Shown here one piece after another: positions 1 through 6,602 of a stretch of DNA of 10,471 nt. Position 1 is the stretch's first letter; every line of letters starts with the position of its first letter. The DNA is taken from NCBI GenBank assembly GCA_030612085.1, contig JAUWOM010000032.1, positions 1 to 10,471 of the forward strand, given 5' to 3'. A program made the position numbers and the translations under genes. Below the pieces are notes generated by a model. That model searched no databases, was not told the DNA's origin, and saw only the letters and a program-made list of their open reading frames with translations. Origin of the DNA: Actinomycetes bacterium. Lineage in GTDB: Bacteria; Actinomycetota; Humimicrobiia; JAHJRV01.

Positions 1-402
1 ATAAACCTTATCATAAGAAACCACGGGGAAACCGGGCTTAAAGAAAACATCTACCGCACCAGGAACAATTAATATAGTATCTACTTCAAGCCAACTTGCT
101 ACTTCCAACATTTTCTTAACAATCCTCTTGGCTTTTTCCCGCTCTGAAGAATTATCGCTCGTTAGAGAATAATCCCAGAAAAGTCCAGTAGCCAAACTGC
201 TTATTTCAACACCAATAGAACGAGATATTTTCACAATCTTTTGAATATCTCTTTTGGTAGAGCTTAATGTAATTTCTCCTTCTTCGGCAATTGTTACCTC
301 CACACCATCAAACTTTGCTTCTTTTGCCAACTTGAAACAATCTTTTAAACTCATATTCCCAGGAAATGCCCACTGGTTGATTCCCTTCTTTTGAGTATAC
401 AT
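1..402 (-). CDS. Sugar phosphate isomerase/epimerase, TIM-barrel (5' part only)
   Basis: The first 134 residues of a protein that runs off the window edge; the frame stays open to base 1. The N-terminus (MYTQKKGINQWAFPG) and the stretches KEAKFDGVEV (about 27-36), SLATGLFWDYSLTS (69-82) and VDTILIVPGAVD (107-118) match the xylose-isomerase-like TIM-barrel family (AP endonuclease 2 fold) that includes hexulose-phosphate isomerases and L-ribulose/L-xylulose-5-phosphate 3-epimerases. The metal-binding half is outside the window, so the reaction cannot be fixed. The ATG at 402 is preceded by a strong AAGGAGGT (418-411) with 8 nt spacing. It is only distantly similar to the isomerase at 4245-5033, so the locus has two different enzymes of this fold. 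It lies 582 nt beyond the SDR gene, behind a decayed peptidase gene, and may have its own promoter. Family call firm, substrate unknown. Confidence 0.9.
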   Translation of the reverse strand, partial: MYTQKKGINQWAFPGNMSLKDCFKLAKEAKFDGVEVTIAEEGEITLSSTKRDIQKIVKISRSIGVEISSLATGLFWDYSLTSDNSSEREKAKRIVKKMLEVASWLEVDTILIVPGAVDVFFKPGFPVVSYDKVY

Positions 403-426
403 TTCTCATAACCTCCTTCATATCAA

Positions 427-725
427 TTATTTAATAACCTTCCACAAAGCTATTACTTTCAGAAATGCTAAATTGTCTCTATTTTTATAGTCTCTACCTT
501 TTAGATATATTTTACTTTCTTTAAAACCATTAATCTCATCTGGAGAAAATCTATCCACTTTAAACCCAGCTCCTTAAAAATTTCCTCAATTATTTCCTGA
601 CCATTATTTTCATCTCCACACGGTGAATGATTAATTGTATCAGCAGATATCAATTATTTTAATTTATTTATTAACCAGGTTGCATTTTTTTCAATATATA
701 AAGAAAATTTTTCTTTTGTTTCCAT
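427..725 (-). pseudogene. Decayed M20-family metallopeptidase/deacylase (ArgE/DapE-like), N-terminal remnant
   Basis: Reading from an ATG at 725, the minus strand gives METKEKFSLYIEKN and continues to NKLK, then a TAA (656-654). The same frame goes on with LISADTINHSPCGDENNG and a helix ending in ELGLK. A one-base shift near 558 is then needed to continue with VDRFSPDEINGF, followed by YLKGRDYKNRDN, and a terminal TAA at 429-427. These stretches match the start of ArgE/DapE-type M20 enzymes: a helix, an (I)xxDTxNxSP-like segment, a GLxVD strand, then a Y-x-x-GRDYKNRxN segment just before the first metal ligand. All zinc-binding and catalytic residues are missing because only about 95 codons survive. 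The stop, the frameshift and the truncation together make this a pseudogene. It lies between the SDR gene and the 5'-truncated isomerase, 24 nt upstream of the latter's start. Confidence 0.8.
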
Positions 726-984
726 ATCCCTAAAAATACTTAAAAGTTAAAACCCCTCTAATCTATCATATATTTTAGAATATAAAGTAAAGCTTTACTA
801 CAAAAAACACCTGCCTGAGGAAAGCAATACATGCTTCAATTAGATCATAAAGCGGTGACTATTTCATAAGAAAATAAAACAAAATATGGCCCTTCTTCAA
901 GAACATTAGATAATTTTTATGCTTTATGCTCAGAAAAAATTATTGCCTATTGGCTCTTTCTCGACTTGTTTATATTTACTCCTC
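726..984. other. Intergenic region after the SDR gene
   Basis: About 260 bases between the SDR stop and the decayed M20 gene. All minus-strand frames are broken by frequent stops. A short open stretch at roughly 910-840 reads LSNVLEEGPYFVLFSYEIV and could be another gene scrap, but I cannot assign it to a family. A 14-bp perfect palindrome is at 786-799. I see no clear U-tract terminator, tRNA or riboswitch. Confidence 0.4.
786..799. repeat. 14-bp perfect palindrome, possible operator
   Basis: AGTAAAGCTTTACT is identical to its reverse complement. It has no loop, so it fits a dimeric regulator site better than a terminator. It sits 384 bases upstream of the isomerase start at 402, with the decayed M20 gene between them. 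No regulator gene is in the window, and a palindrome of this length in AT-rich DNA could occur by chance. Confidence 0.25.
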
Positions 985-1968
985 TTATCCTATATATTTT
1001 ATAGGTGTTCTCTTTTTACCTAACTTCCTAAATTCTATAGCATCATCTATTATTCTTGTAATGTCATACTGAGGGTTATAACCAAGAATTGAACGGGCCT
1101 TGCTAATATTATGCGTGAAGTCATAGAAACCTTCATACTCAAACTCTATTATGGGAAGATTGAGCCTCTCAGAGACATACCCTGCAGCAAAATCATAGCT
1201 GAAAGGAGAAGGTCCGGTAATAGCAAACGCTTGCCCAATTGCTGAATGATTGCCTAGAGCAAGCAGAACTCCTTCAACTGTGTCTTTAATCCCAACTATG
1301 TGACGTATCCCTGGCTTACCCCCTGGATGGATTAGCTTTGCAACACCATCTATGCCTTTTTCAAAATATTTCTTCTGATCTTGGGTTTTAGCAATCTCAC
1401 ACCATACGGGAACACCAAAATTGGGTTCACTTAAAGTAATATGAGCCAAGAAATCATCTTCATCATGAACCCAAGAAAAACGGAGTATTGTGATAGGAAG
1501 TTGATACTGGATAAAATATTGCTCACACATAACTTCTTCTAATACTTTAGAAAAGGCATAATAACCAGGGTAAGCAGAGTGTGGATAGGTCTCATCAATA
1601 GGGTAAGGATGAGGATAATAATAAATTCCAGCCCTAGCATCAGAGCCTGCCTGGATAAATTGCTTTATATGTCTACAATTTCTGGCCTCATCTAAAAGAT
1701 AGAATGTTCCCTTGATATTTGTCTCCATAAAAACTTCTCTATTCTCCTTACAATTGGCAAGATGTATTACCGCATCCATATCCTTAAGTGCTTTTCTAGC
1801 AAGTCCAGGGTCTCTTACATCTCCTTCTATAATCTCTACACCTTTAAAATCAACTGGCTCATCAAATTGAATTGCTCTTACATGATAGCCTGCTTTTAGA
1901 AGTTCTGGTATAAGATTGCGGCCAATCTTACCACTTGCTCCAGTTATTAAAACGTTTCTTATCTTCAA
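985..1968 (-). CDS. NAD(P)-dependent sugar epimerase/dehydrogenase, extended SDR family
   Basis: A complete 327-residue Rossmann-fold protein, the usual length for extended short-chain dehydrogenases. The nucleotide-binding motif TGASGKIG is at 9-16 and an acidic GDVRD at 49-53. AVIHLA at 66-71 matches the family's H-L-A segment. The catalytic YxxxK is YAFSK at 137-141, with a Ser-rich AGSD strand at 107-110 in the place of the catalytic Ser/Thr. Known relatives include UDP-glucose 4-epimerases, dTDP-glucose dehydratases and uronate dehydrogenases. Since the neighbours are uptake and catabolic genes and no nucleotide-sugar genes are present, a uronate- or sugar-dehydrogenase-like role is my inference. 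The start is TTG at 1968, chosen because AGGAGG (1980-1975) lies 6 nt upstream. It follows the cyclase gene by 189 nt, so it is either a distal operon member or separately transcribed. Confidence 0.9.
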   Translation of the reverse strand: MKIRNVLITGASGKIGRNLIPELLKAGYHVRAIQFDEPVDFKGVEIIEGDVRDPGLARKALKDMDAVIHLANCKENREVFMETNIKGTFYLLDEARNCRHIKQFIQAGSDARAGIYYYPHPYPIDETYPHSAYPGYYAFSKVLEEVMCEQYFIQYQLPITILRFSWVHDEDDFLAHITLSEPNFGVPVWCEIAKTQDQKKYFEKGIDGVAKLIHPGGKPGIRHIVGIKDTVEGVLLALGNHSAIGQAFAITGPSPFSYDFAAGYVSERLNLPIIEFEYEGFYDFTHNISKARSILGYNPQYDITRIIDDAIEFRKLGKKRTPIKYIG

Positions 1969-2093
1969 AAGTTGCCTCCTGTCTCAATAAAATTATTTAA
2001 TAGCTGTTTTATAATTAGTCCTACACCTATTAAAAGATGAACAAAACTTTTTTCTATATATAAACTATAGATTCCTAAATTTTCTAGTATCAT
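1965..2093 (-). CDS. Possible 42-codon small ORF overlapping the SDR start
   Basis: An ATG at 2093 opens 42 codons with a hydrophobic centre (SFVHLLIGVGLIIKQLL, about residues 16-32). Its TGA stop (1967-1965) overlaps the TTG start of the SDR gene as TTGA, the arrangement seen in translationally coupled genes. The AGGAGG of the SDR gene lies inside this ORF. Against it: no Shine-Dalgarno is visible before the ATG, and I recognise no family. It could be a small membrane peptide, a scrap of a decayed gene, or chance. Confidence 0.25.
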   Translation of the reverse strand: MILENLGIYSLYIEKSFVHLLIGVGLIIKQLLNNFIETGGNF

Positions 2094-2157
2094 TTTTATA
2101 TAAAGCATGGAGTGACTATTTTATTCATAACATTCCTATATACATTCATTATAAGAC

Positions 2158-2829
2158 TCATTGTTTAATTATAACCCTGCAAGGTAATCCAGCAGTATTT
2201 AAAATATTCAATGGGCATACAAAAAGTTTAACCTTAAAATTTTCCAATTTCTCTAAATTTATTAATGGAGCTACTACTAATACCCCATTCCCATAAATTA
2301 GATTCCACAAACCTTGTTGGTTATCAAAATTATCTAATGCTGGTGTATCTACAGCTAAAAGAAAAGGCCTTTTTTTAATTAGTTCCTCAGCTACACCCCT
2401 CCTTAAGAACCAATTATGAGTTAAAAAATCATTCTTTTGCCAGTGTTCCCCCCAGCCTGTTGCAATAATTATGGCTGCATTATCTGGAATTTTTAAAAAC
2501 TTAGTTTGATATAATTCATCCAAGCTAATATAAGGTCTATTTCCATCCCTGTGTAGTTTTGAAATATCAAACTTTAAGACATATGCGTCAATATTAAATA
2601 ATTTTTCTATATTAATTCCATGCATTGGGTATGACCTCTCAATGCCCAATGCATGAGCTGGACCATTTATATAACTACCAGTTGAAATATCAAACCCTTC
2701 AAATTCTTGAGCATAAGCCTTAAATTCAACCCAGTCCGGTTTTTTTAGCTCTTTTAGTTTAAATTTTTTAAAGGGTGCCCCATATGACCACATACCTTCA
2801 TAAATTGGACCAGAAGCATCAATTAGCAA
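2158..2829 (-). CDS. Divergent cyclase-family protein (kynurenine formamidase fold), metal site degenerate
   Basis: 223 residues, close to the usual length of the cyclase/formamidase family. Family hallmarks are present: IDASGPIYEGMW at the N-terminus, AAIIIATGWGEHW (118-130), LLAVDTPALDN (158-167), a NLxxL segment near 191-195 and AGLPCRVI (213-220). The defining metal motif HxGTHxDxPxH appears instead as STGSYINGPAH (49-59). Both early His ligands and the Asp are replaced by Ser, Tyr and Asn, and only the last His remains. The usual Glu of the late 'xxENLxNL' segment is also absent (VVAPLINL). The protein therefore may not bind metal like its relatives, or may have a different function. The TTG start at 2829 has AGGAG (2840-2836) 6 nt upstream. 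It is 36 nt after the VOC gene and clearly in the same operon. Family call good, activity unknown. Confidence 0.8.
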   Translation of the reverse strand: MLIDASGPIYEGMWSYGAPFKKFKLKELKKPDWVEFKAYAQEFEGFDISTGSYINGPAHALGIERSYPMHGINIEKLFNIDAYVLKFDISKLHRDGNRPYISLDELYQTKFLKIPDNAAIIIATGWGEHWQKNDFLTHNWFLRRGVAEELIKKRPFLLAVDTPALDNFDNQQGLWNLIYGNGVLVVAPLINLEKLENFKVKLFVCPLNILNTAGLPCRVIIKQ

Positions 2830-2865
2830 TATAAACTCCTTGAATAAATTTTTTAAAATTTTTAG

Positions 2866-3186
2866 TTATTTTGGATATTCCATAAATTCTACAACAGTCC
2901 CATCCTCATATTCATAAAAACCAACCCTTACTCCTCCAACTGCTTCAAATGGCTCTAATAAAACTTTTAATCCTTCAGATACTTTTGCTAAATCATCTAC
3001 TTCATAAGCTATATGTGGCTTCTCTCTTACTGGACCTGTTACAGGGCTGTCAGGTTCATATCTTAACCACTCTACTCTATATGGGTGCTTGCTATAATCA
3101 GTAACCCAAACTCTTGTTGCTTCTACCCAACTTTCATCTTCTTTTTTTATATCTGTTATTAACCCAATATGGTCAAACTTCATCAT
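2866..3186 (-). CDS. VOC-fold (glyoxalase/bleomycin-resistance/dioxygenase superfamily) metalloprotein
   Basis: A 106-residue protein with the VOC pattern: FDHIGLI at the N-terminus, HIAYEVDDL at 58-66, and a C-terminal strand GTVVEFMEY (96-104). His6, Glu39 (VEWLRY), His58 and Glu100 fall where the four metal ligands of glyoxalase I and methylmalonyl-CoA epimerase lie, so a metal-dependent isomerase, epimerase or lyase is plausible. The chain is shorter than typical two-module VOC enzymes (about 130 residues). Two ATGs open the frame (3186 and 3183). The first fits better with GGAGG at 3200-3196 (9 nt spacing). It is 22 nt after the dehydrogenase gene and 36 nt before the cyclase-family gene. 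The substrate is presumably an intermediate of the same sugar pathway. Confidence 0.82.
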   Translation of the reverse strand: MMKFDHIGLITDIKKEDESWVEATRVWVTDYSKHPYRVEWLRYEPDSPVTGPVREKPHIAYEVDDLAKVSEGLKVLLEPFEAVGGVRVGFYEYEDGTVVEFMEYPK

Positions 3187-3208
3187 TTTAAAAAACCTCC
3201 CTTTTAAA

Positions 3209-4210
3209 TTAAAAATTTATAACTTTATTAATTTTAGCTGACTCTTCTGCTATCCTCATTGCATTTACGGCATTCATCGATTCTTCAGGAGTGATAATAT
3301 TTGGTTCCTTCTTATCTATTATGCATTTTAGGAAATATTCTAATTCTTCTTTTAAAAAACCTCTTTTTTCACCATGAACTTTAGGCCAATAAGTCGATTG
3401 GGGATATTTAATTTTATTATTTGCAATAACAGCATAACTCATTCCCGAGTTATTAATATAAATCGTCCCATTCTCGCCAACTATTTCCATCTTTGCATCA
3501 ATTGCATAAGGTGTATTGCTAGGTAAACACCAAATATTTTCTATTACTCCAATACATCCATTATCAAACCTAAATATAGCCCATCCTACATCATCATAAG
3601 GTAATTCTGGTCTTGTATTTAAGGTTTGAGCATATACACTTTTGAGATTTGCTCCAGTGTACCACAACATCAGGTCGATATCATGAATTCCGTCACCAAA
3701 TAGAGCACTGATGGTTTTAAGTGGTATTACAGTATAATCTCTATTCAAATTTCTCTTTGCATGTATAGAAATTAATTTACCTAAAGTGCCAGAGTCAATT
3801 TCTTCTTTTGCTAAAGCATAAACTGTATCAAACCTACAAATATGTCCTACCATAAAAAATTTATCACTCTTTTTAACTGCTGCAATTATTTTTTCACATT
3901 CCTCTTTGCTATTAGCCATAGGTTTTTCGAGGAAAACATTTTTTCCAGCTTTTAAAGCATCTAAAGTAATAGATAAGTGATCCTTAACATGCGTAACTAT
4001 TGAAACCATTTCAATTTCTGCATCGGCTAGTAAATCTTTGTAATTAGTATAGGTCTTTGAGATATTATAATTATTGGCTATTTCTTTTAATCTATATTCT
4101 CTCCTTGTACAAACTGCAGTTACATCTGCAATAGAAATTGATTTTAAAGTATCTACGTGATGCTCTCCAAAAAAACCTAAGCCTATAACACCACATTTTA
4201 TTTTTTTCAT
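3209..4210 (-). CDS. Gfo/Idh/MocA-family NAD(P)-dependent sugar dehydrogenase
   Basis: A complete 333-residue oxidoreductase. The Rossmann motif GLGFFG is at 10-15. The family's EKP signature, whose Lys is the usual catalytic residue, is at 95-97 (FLEKPMAN). The substrate-site helix GDGIHDIDLMLW is at 172-183, with His176 as the expected catalytic His. Asp173 stands next to the position that holds Asp in inositol dehydrogenases (here Gly172), a small departure worth modelling. Relatives oxidise cyclitols, sugars or sugar acids at a hydroxyl carbon. ATG at 4210 with GAAGGTG (4225-4219) upstream. It lies 34 nt after the isomerase and 22 nt before the VOC gene, a tight operon. Pairing with an IolE-like isomerase recalls inositol-type catabolism, but that is context, not proof. 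Confidence 0.93.
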   Translation of the reverse strand: MKKIKCGVIGLGFFGEHHVDTLKSISIADVTAVCTRREYRLKEIANNYNISKTYTNYKDLLADAEIEMVSIVTHVKDHLSITLDALKAGKNVFLEKPMANSKEECEKIIAAVKKSDKFFMVGHICRFDTVYALAKEEIDSGTLGKLISIHAKRNLNRDYTVIPLKTISALFGDGIHDIDLMLWYTGANLKSVYAQTLNTRPELPYDDVGWAIFRFDNGCIGVIENIWCLPSNTPYAIDAKMEIVGENGTIYINNSGMSYAVIANNKIKYPQSTYWPKVHGEKRGFLKEELEYFLKCIIDKKEPNIITPEESMNAVNAMRIAEESAKINKVINF

Positions 4211-4244
4211 TTTTAATACACCTTCTTAAAAACTAAAACAATAT

Positions 4245-5033
4245 TTATGAAACTAACCCAAAACCCTTTAAGAATAAATATGATGTCTTTACTGCTTCAT
4301 CTACTTCTTTTAAAGGATGTTTTTTACCATCAAATTCTATTTCCACAGACATTGGCCCTTCATATTCTTTAAGGGCTTCGAATATTACTTTAAAGTCTAC
4401 TTCACCTTCCCCTAACGCTGGAAAATCCCATACTTTATAGCCTCCCCTTTTATCTTTTAAATGAATATAACTTAAATTTCCCAATGCATTTTTTATATCT
4501 TTTTCAGGTCTTGTGTTTCCATAAAAAATTACATTTCCAGTATCGTAATTAATCTTTATATTTGGCATACCAATTTTATTTACTATTTCAGTAGCAATTT
4601 TTCCATTGTTAAGCCAGTCTCCATGGATCTCGAAACAAATATTTATATTTCTTTTAGCAGCATATTCTCCTAATATACTTATTTCTTTATAAAATTTCTC
4701 CTGGTCTTTTTTACTTTTAACGTCTCCAGTACCTGTAACTATATACCTGACCTCCATATCATTTGCTACATTTATACATTTTTTAAAATTTTCTACAGCA
4801 TCTTCTTTCATTAGTCTCTCATGAGCACCAATTGCTAATAAATTTAGTCCATACTCCTTGCATAATTTTCCACTTTTCCTAACATCATTAGGATCAAAAA
4901 AAACATGATCCATCATTCCAGGAATTGTCGCTAATTCAACATTTTTAAATCCTGCATCAGATATTCCTTTTAGAGCATCTTTTAGATCATAATGTACATA
5001 AGCAGAACTCATTACTCCTATTACATTATTCAT
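4245..5033 (-). CDS. Sugar phosphate isomerase/epimerase, TIM-barrel (IolE-like fold)
   Basis: A full-length 262-residue xylose-isomerase-like TIM barrel. The metal-binding carboxylates and His are in the expected order: Glu135 (CFEIHG), Asp164 (NYDTGN), His191 (YIHLKD) and Glu231 or Glu233 (VEIEF). LGEGEVDF (207-214) is the family's hallmark loop before the last strands. The family includes inosose dehydratases, hydroxypyruvate isomerases and ketose 3-epimerases, and sequence alone does not separate them. ATG at 5033 with a very strong GGAGGAGGG just upstream (about 5046-5037). It follows the decayed Gfo/Idh remnant by 28 nt and precedes the intact Gfo/Idh gene by 34 nt. It probably converts the oxidised product of its neighbour, or the imported sugar. 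Confidence 0.92.
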   Translation of the reverse strand: MNNVIGVMSSAYVHYDLKDALKGISDAGFKNVELATIPGMMDHVFFDPNDVRKSGKLCKEYGLNLLAIGAHERLMKEDAVENFKKCINVANDMEVRYIVTGTGDVKSKKDQEKFYKEISILGEYAAKRNINICFEIHGDWLNNGKIATEIVNKIGMPNIKINYDTGNVIFYGNTRPEKDIKNALGNLSYIHLKDKRGGYKVWDFPALGEGEVDFKVIFEALKEYEGPMSVEIEFDGKKHPLKEVDEAVKTSYLFLKGFGLVS

Positions 5034-5061
5034 TTTCCCTCCTCCTTTTAATATTTTTTTA

Positions 5062-5497
5062 TTATGTTGATGATTCTTTTAATGAACTCTTAACCATGCC
5101 TGTTGCTTGCATTCCCCGAACTATATCTTTTAAATTACCAATTTCTATCGGTTCATTATTTATTACTCTATCTATAAAATAAAAAATCTCTTTCTCGTAA
5201 GGATCTTTACTATCCAGCTTTATTTCTCTTCCAAAATTCTGCCCTTTATGATATCTGCACTTTTTCAAATATTTAGTGTACAATTAAGTTAGTAGATATA
5301 TAAATCATATCAATATCCATTTCTTATAAAATTTTATAAAAGTAATCATAAGATTTAGCATCAAATACCTTTGCAACCTTTATAATATTTTCAAAAGATA
5401 TCCCCAAAATACTTGCTATATTTATATTTCTATTTTTTTGATAAGCTTTCAGATGAGCTCTCCCTGCCCATCTACAACCTAAAACTGCAACATTCAA
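5062..5497 (-). pseudogene. Decayed Gfo/Idh/MocA oxidoreductase with large internal deletion
   Basis: Two pieces of one family in two frames. From about 5497 the minus strand reads LNVAVLGCRWAGRAHLKAYQ and continues through VAKVFDAKSYDYFYKIL. It then hits TAA (5326-5324) and goes on in frame with EMDIDMIYISTN to a second TAA (5275-5273). This is the NAD-binding half of a Gfo/Idh protein: GCxWAGRAH in place of GxGxxGxxH, and MDIDMIYIST before the EKP region. In another frame, 5283-5062 encodes SKDPYEKEIFYFIDRVIN, ending near VKSSLKESST. This matches the C-terminal helices of the family. About 150-200 middle codons, including EKP and the catalytic His, are gone. The C-terminal piece alone looks like a 73-codon ORF from a TTG, but I see no ribosome binding site. 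The N-terminal half differs clearly from the intact neighbour at 3209-4210, so it was a second, distinct dehydrogenase of the operon. Confidence 0.82.
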
Positions 5498-5636
5498 TAT
5501 GTCGGCCTTTTAAAATGCTAATTAACTCGTGGTAAATAATTTATAATTTTGTTAATATATTTTACATAAGATCTTAACCATTAAAAGCTTTTCGATTTTA
5601 GTAAATTTATTCGCCAATAATTTAATTAAAGAACTA

Positions 5637-6581
5637 TCAATCTTCACTAATACTAAATGAAACAGCTAATATAATGATAAATCCCCTTGCAATTATTTGT
5701 TGGTCTATTGATAAACCTAATAAAATTAATCCATTATTTACCATACCCAAAATAAATGCACCTATTACTGACCCGATAACCGTACCTTCTCCGCCAAATA
5801 AACTAGTACCCCCTATAATTGTTGCTGCTATTACTGTTAATAAATCTGCTCCTCCAAGAGTATACCTTGCACCTTGTAATCTTCCTGCGTAAATCATACC
5901 CGCCAAAGACGCCGTAATTCCGCTAATCATTAATGTTTCAATTTTTATGCGATCAACCTTAATCCCGGTATATATAGCTGCTAACTTATTACCACCAGTA
6001 GCTAAAACTTTTCTACCAAAAGGTGTTTTTTTCAAAACTAATTGTCCAATTATTAACGCGACTATAGTCCAAATAAGTAATATTGATATATTTCCTATTC
6101 TTCCTATACCGAATATAAAATTATAGACTTTGTTTGTTACTGGTATAGATTTCAAACCTGAGATCCATCTTGAAATACCAAGTAATATACTCATCATACC
6201 TAACGTAGCTAAAAAAGATGGTATCTTTACTTTTGTTACTAATAATCCATTTATAAATCCAACTAATGCACCAATGCTAATTCCACCTAATATTGCAATA
6301 TAAATATTATAATCCCTAAGCAAAACGGTAGTAATAAGAGCAGATAAAGAAACGTTTGAACCTATAGATAAATCGATTTCACCAGAACACAACACAAATG
6401 TCATACCTATAGCCATAATAGAAATCGTTGCACTTTGTTTAGCAATGTTCATCAAGTTATTAACAGTTAAAAAACCTTTGTCGAAAAGTAGAACTGAAAA
6501 TAATAAAAGAAGCAATATAAACATAATATAAATAACAAAATTACTATAATCTCTTAATTTAAATTTATTAATATTTAACAA
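5637..6581 (-). CDS. Sugar ABC transporter permease, RbsC family
   Basis: A 314-residue hydrophobic inner-membrane protein with about 8-10 membrane spans. Family motifs in order: GMTFVLCSGEIDLSIGS (59-75), NGLLVTKVKIPSFLATLG (111-128), FGRKVLATGGN (188-198), AATIIGGTSLFGGEGTV (252-268) and FILGMVNNGLILLGLS (276-291). These are the hallmarks of ribose/galactose/xylose/autoinducer-2 permeases (BPD_transp_2). Two copies would form the channel with the ATPase encoded just upstream. The C-terminus ends IILAVSFSISED, slightly shorter than in many homologues but within the normal range. The TTG start at 6581 is supported by GGGAGAG (6597-6591), 9 nt away. It is 21 nt after the ATPase gene. A gap of 139 nt separates it from the decayed dehydrogenase. 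Confidence 0.94.
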   Translation of the reverse strand: MLNINKFKLRDYSNFVIYIMFILLLLLFSVLLFDKGFLTVNNLMNIAKQSATISIMAIGMTFVLCSGEIDLSIGSNVSLSALITTVLLRDYNIYIAILGGISIGALVGFINGLLVTKVKIPSFLATLGMMSILLGISRWISGLKSIPVTNKVYNFIFGIGRIGNISILLIWTIVALIIGQLVLKKTPFGRKVLATGGNKLAAIYTGIKVDRIKIETLMISGITASLAGMIYAGRLQGARYTLGGADLLTVIAATIIGGTSLFGGEGTVIGSVIGAFILGMVNNGLILLGLSIDQQIIARGFIIILAVSFSISED

Positions 6582-6602
6582 TTTTTACAACTCTCCCAAA
6601 AA

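Noticed and set aside
845..2132. Similar strings near 845-868 and 2102-2131 (both contain GTGACTATTT followed by CATAA) as a direct repeat
   Set aside because: The match is short, interrupted by indels, and AT-rich; there are no flanking features of a mobile element. Probably chance.
5062..5283. 73-codon ORF as an independent small gene
   Set aside because: Its sequence is the C-terminal tail of a Gfo/Idh protein, its only start is a TTG without a ribosome binding site, and the matching N-terminal half lies just upstream in another frame. Treated as part of a pseudogene.
5674..5892. Plus-strand open frame of 72 codons opposite the permease gene
   Set aside because: It lies wholly antisense to a well-conserved permease segment, is Pro/Ile-rich as expected from the opposite strand, and has no ribosome binding site.
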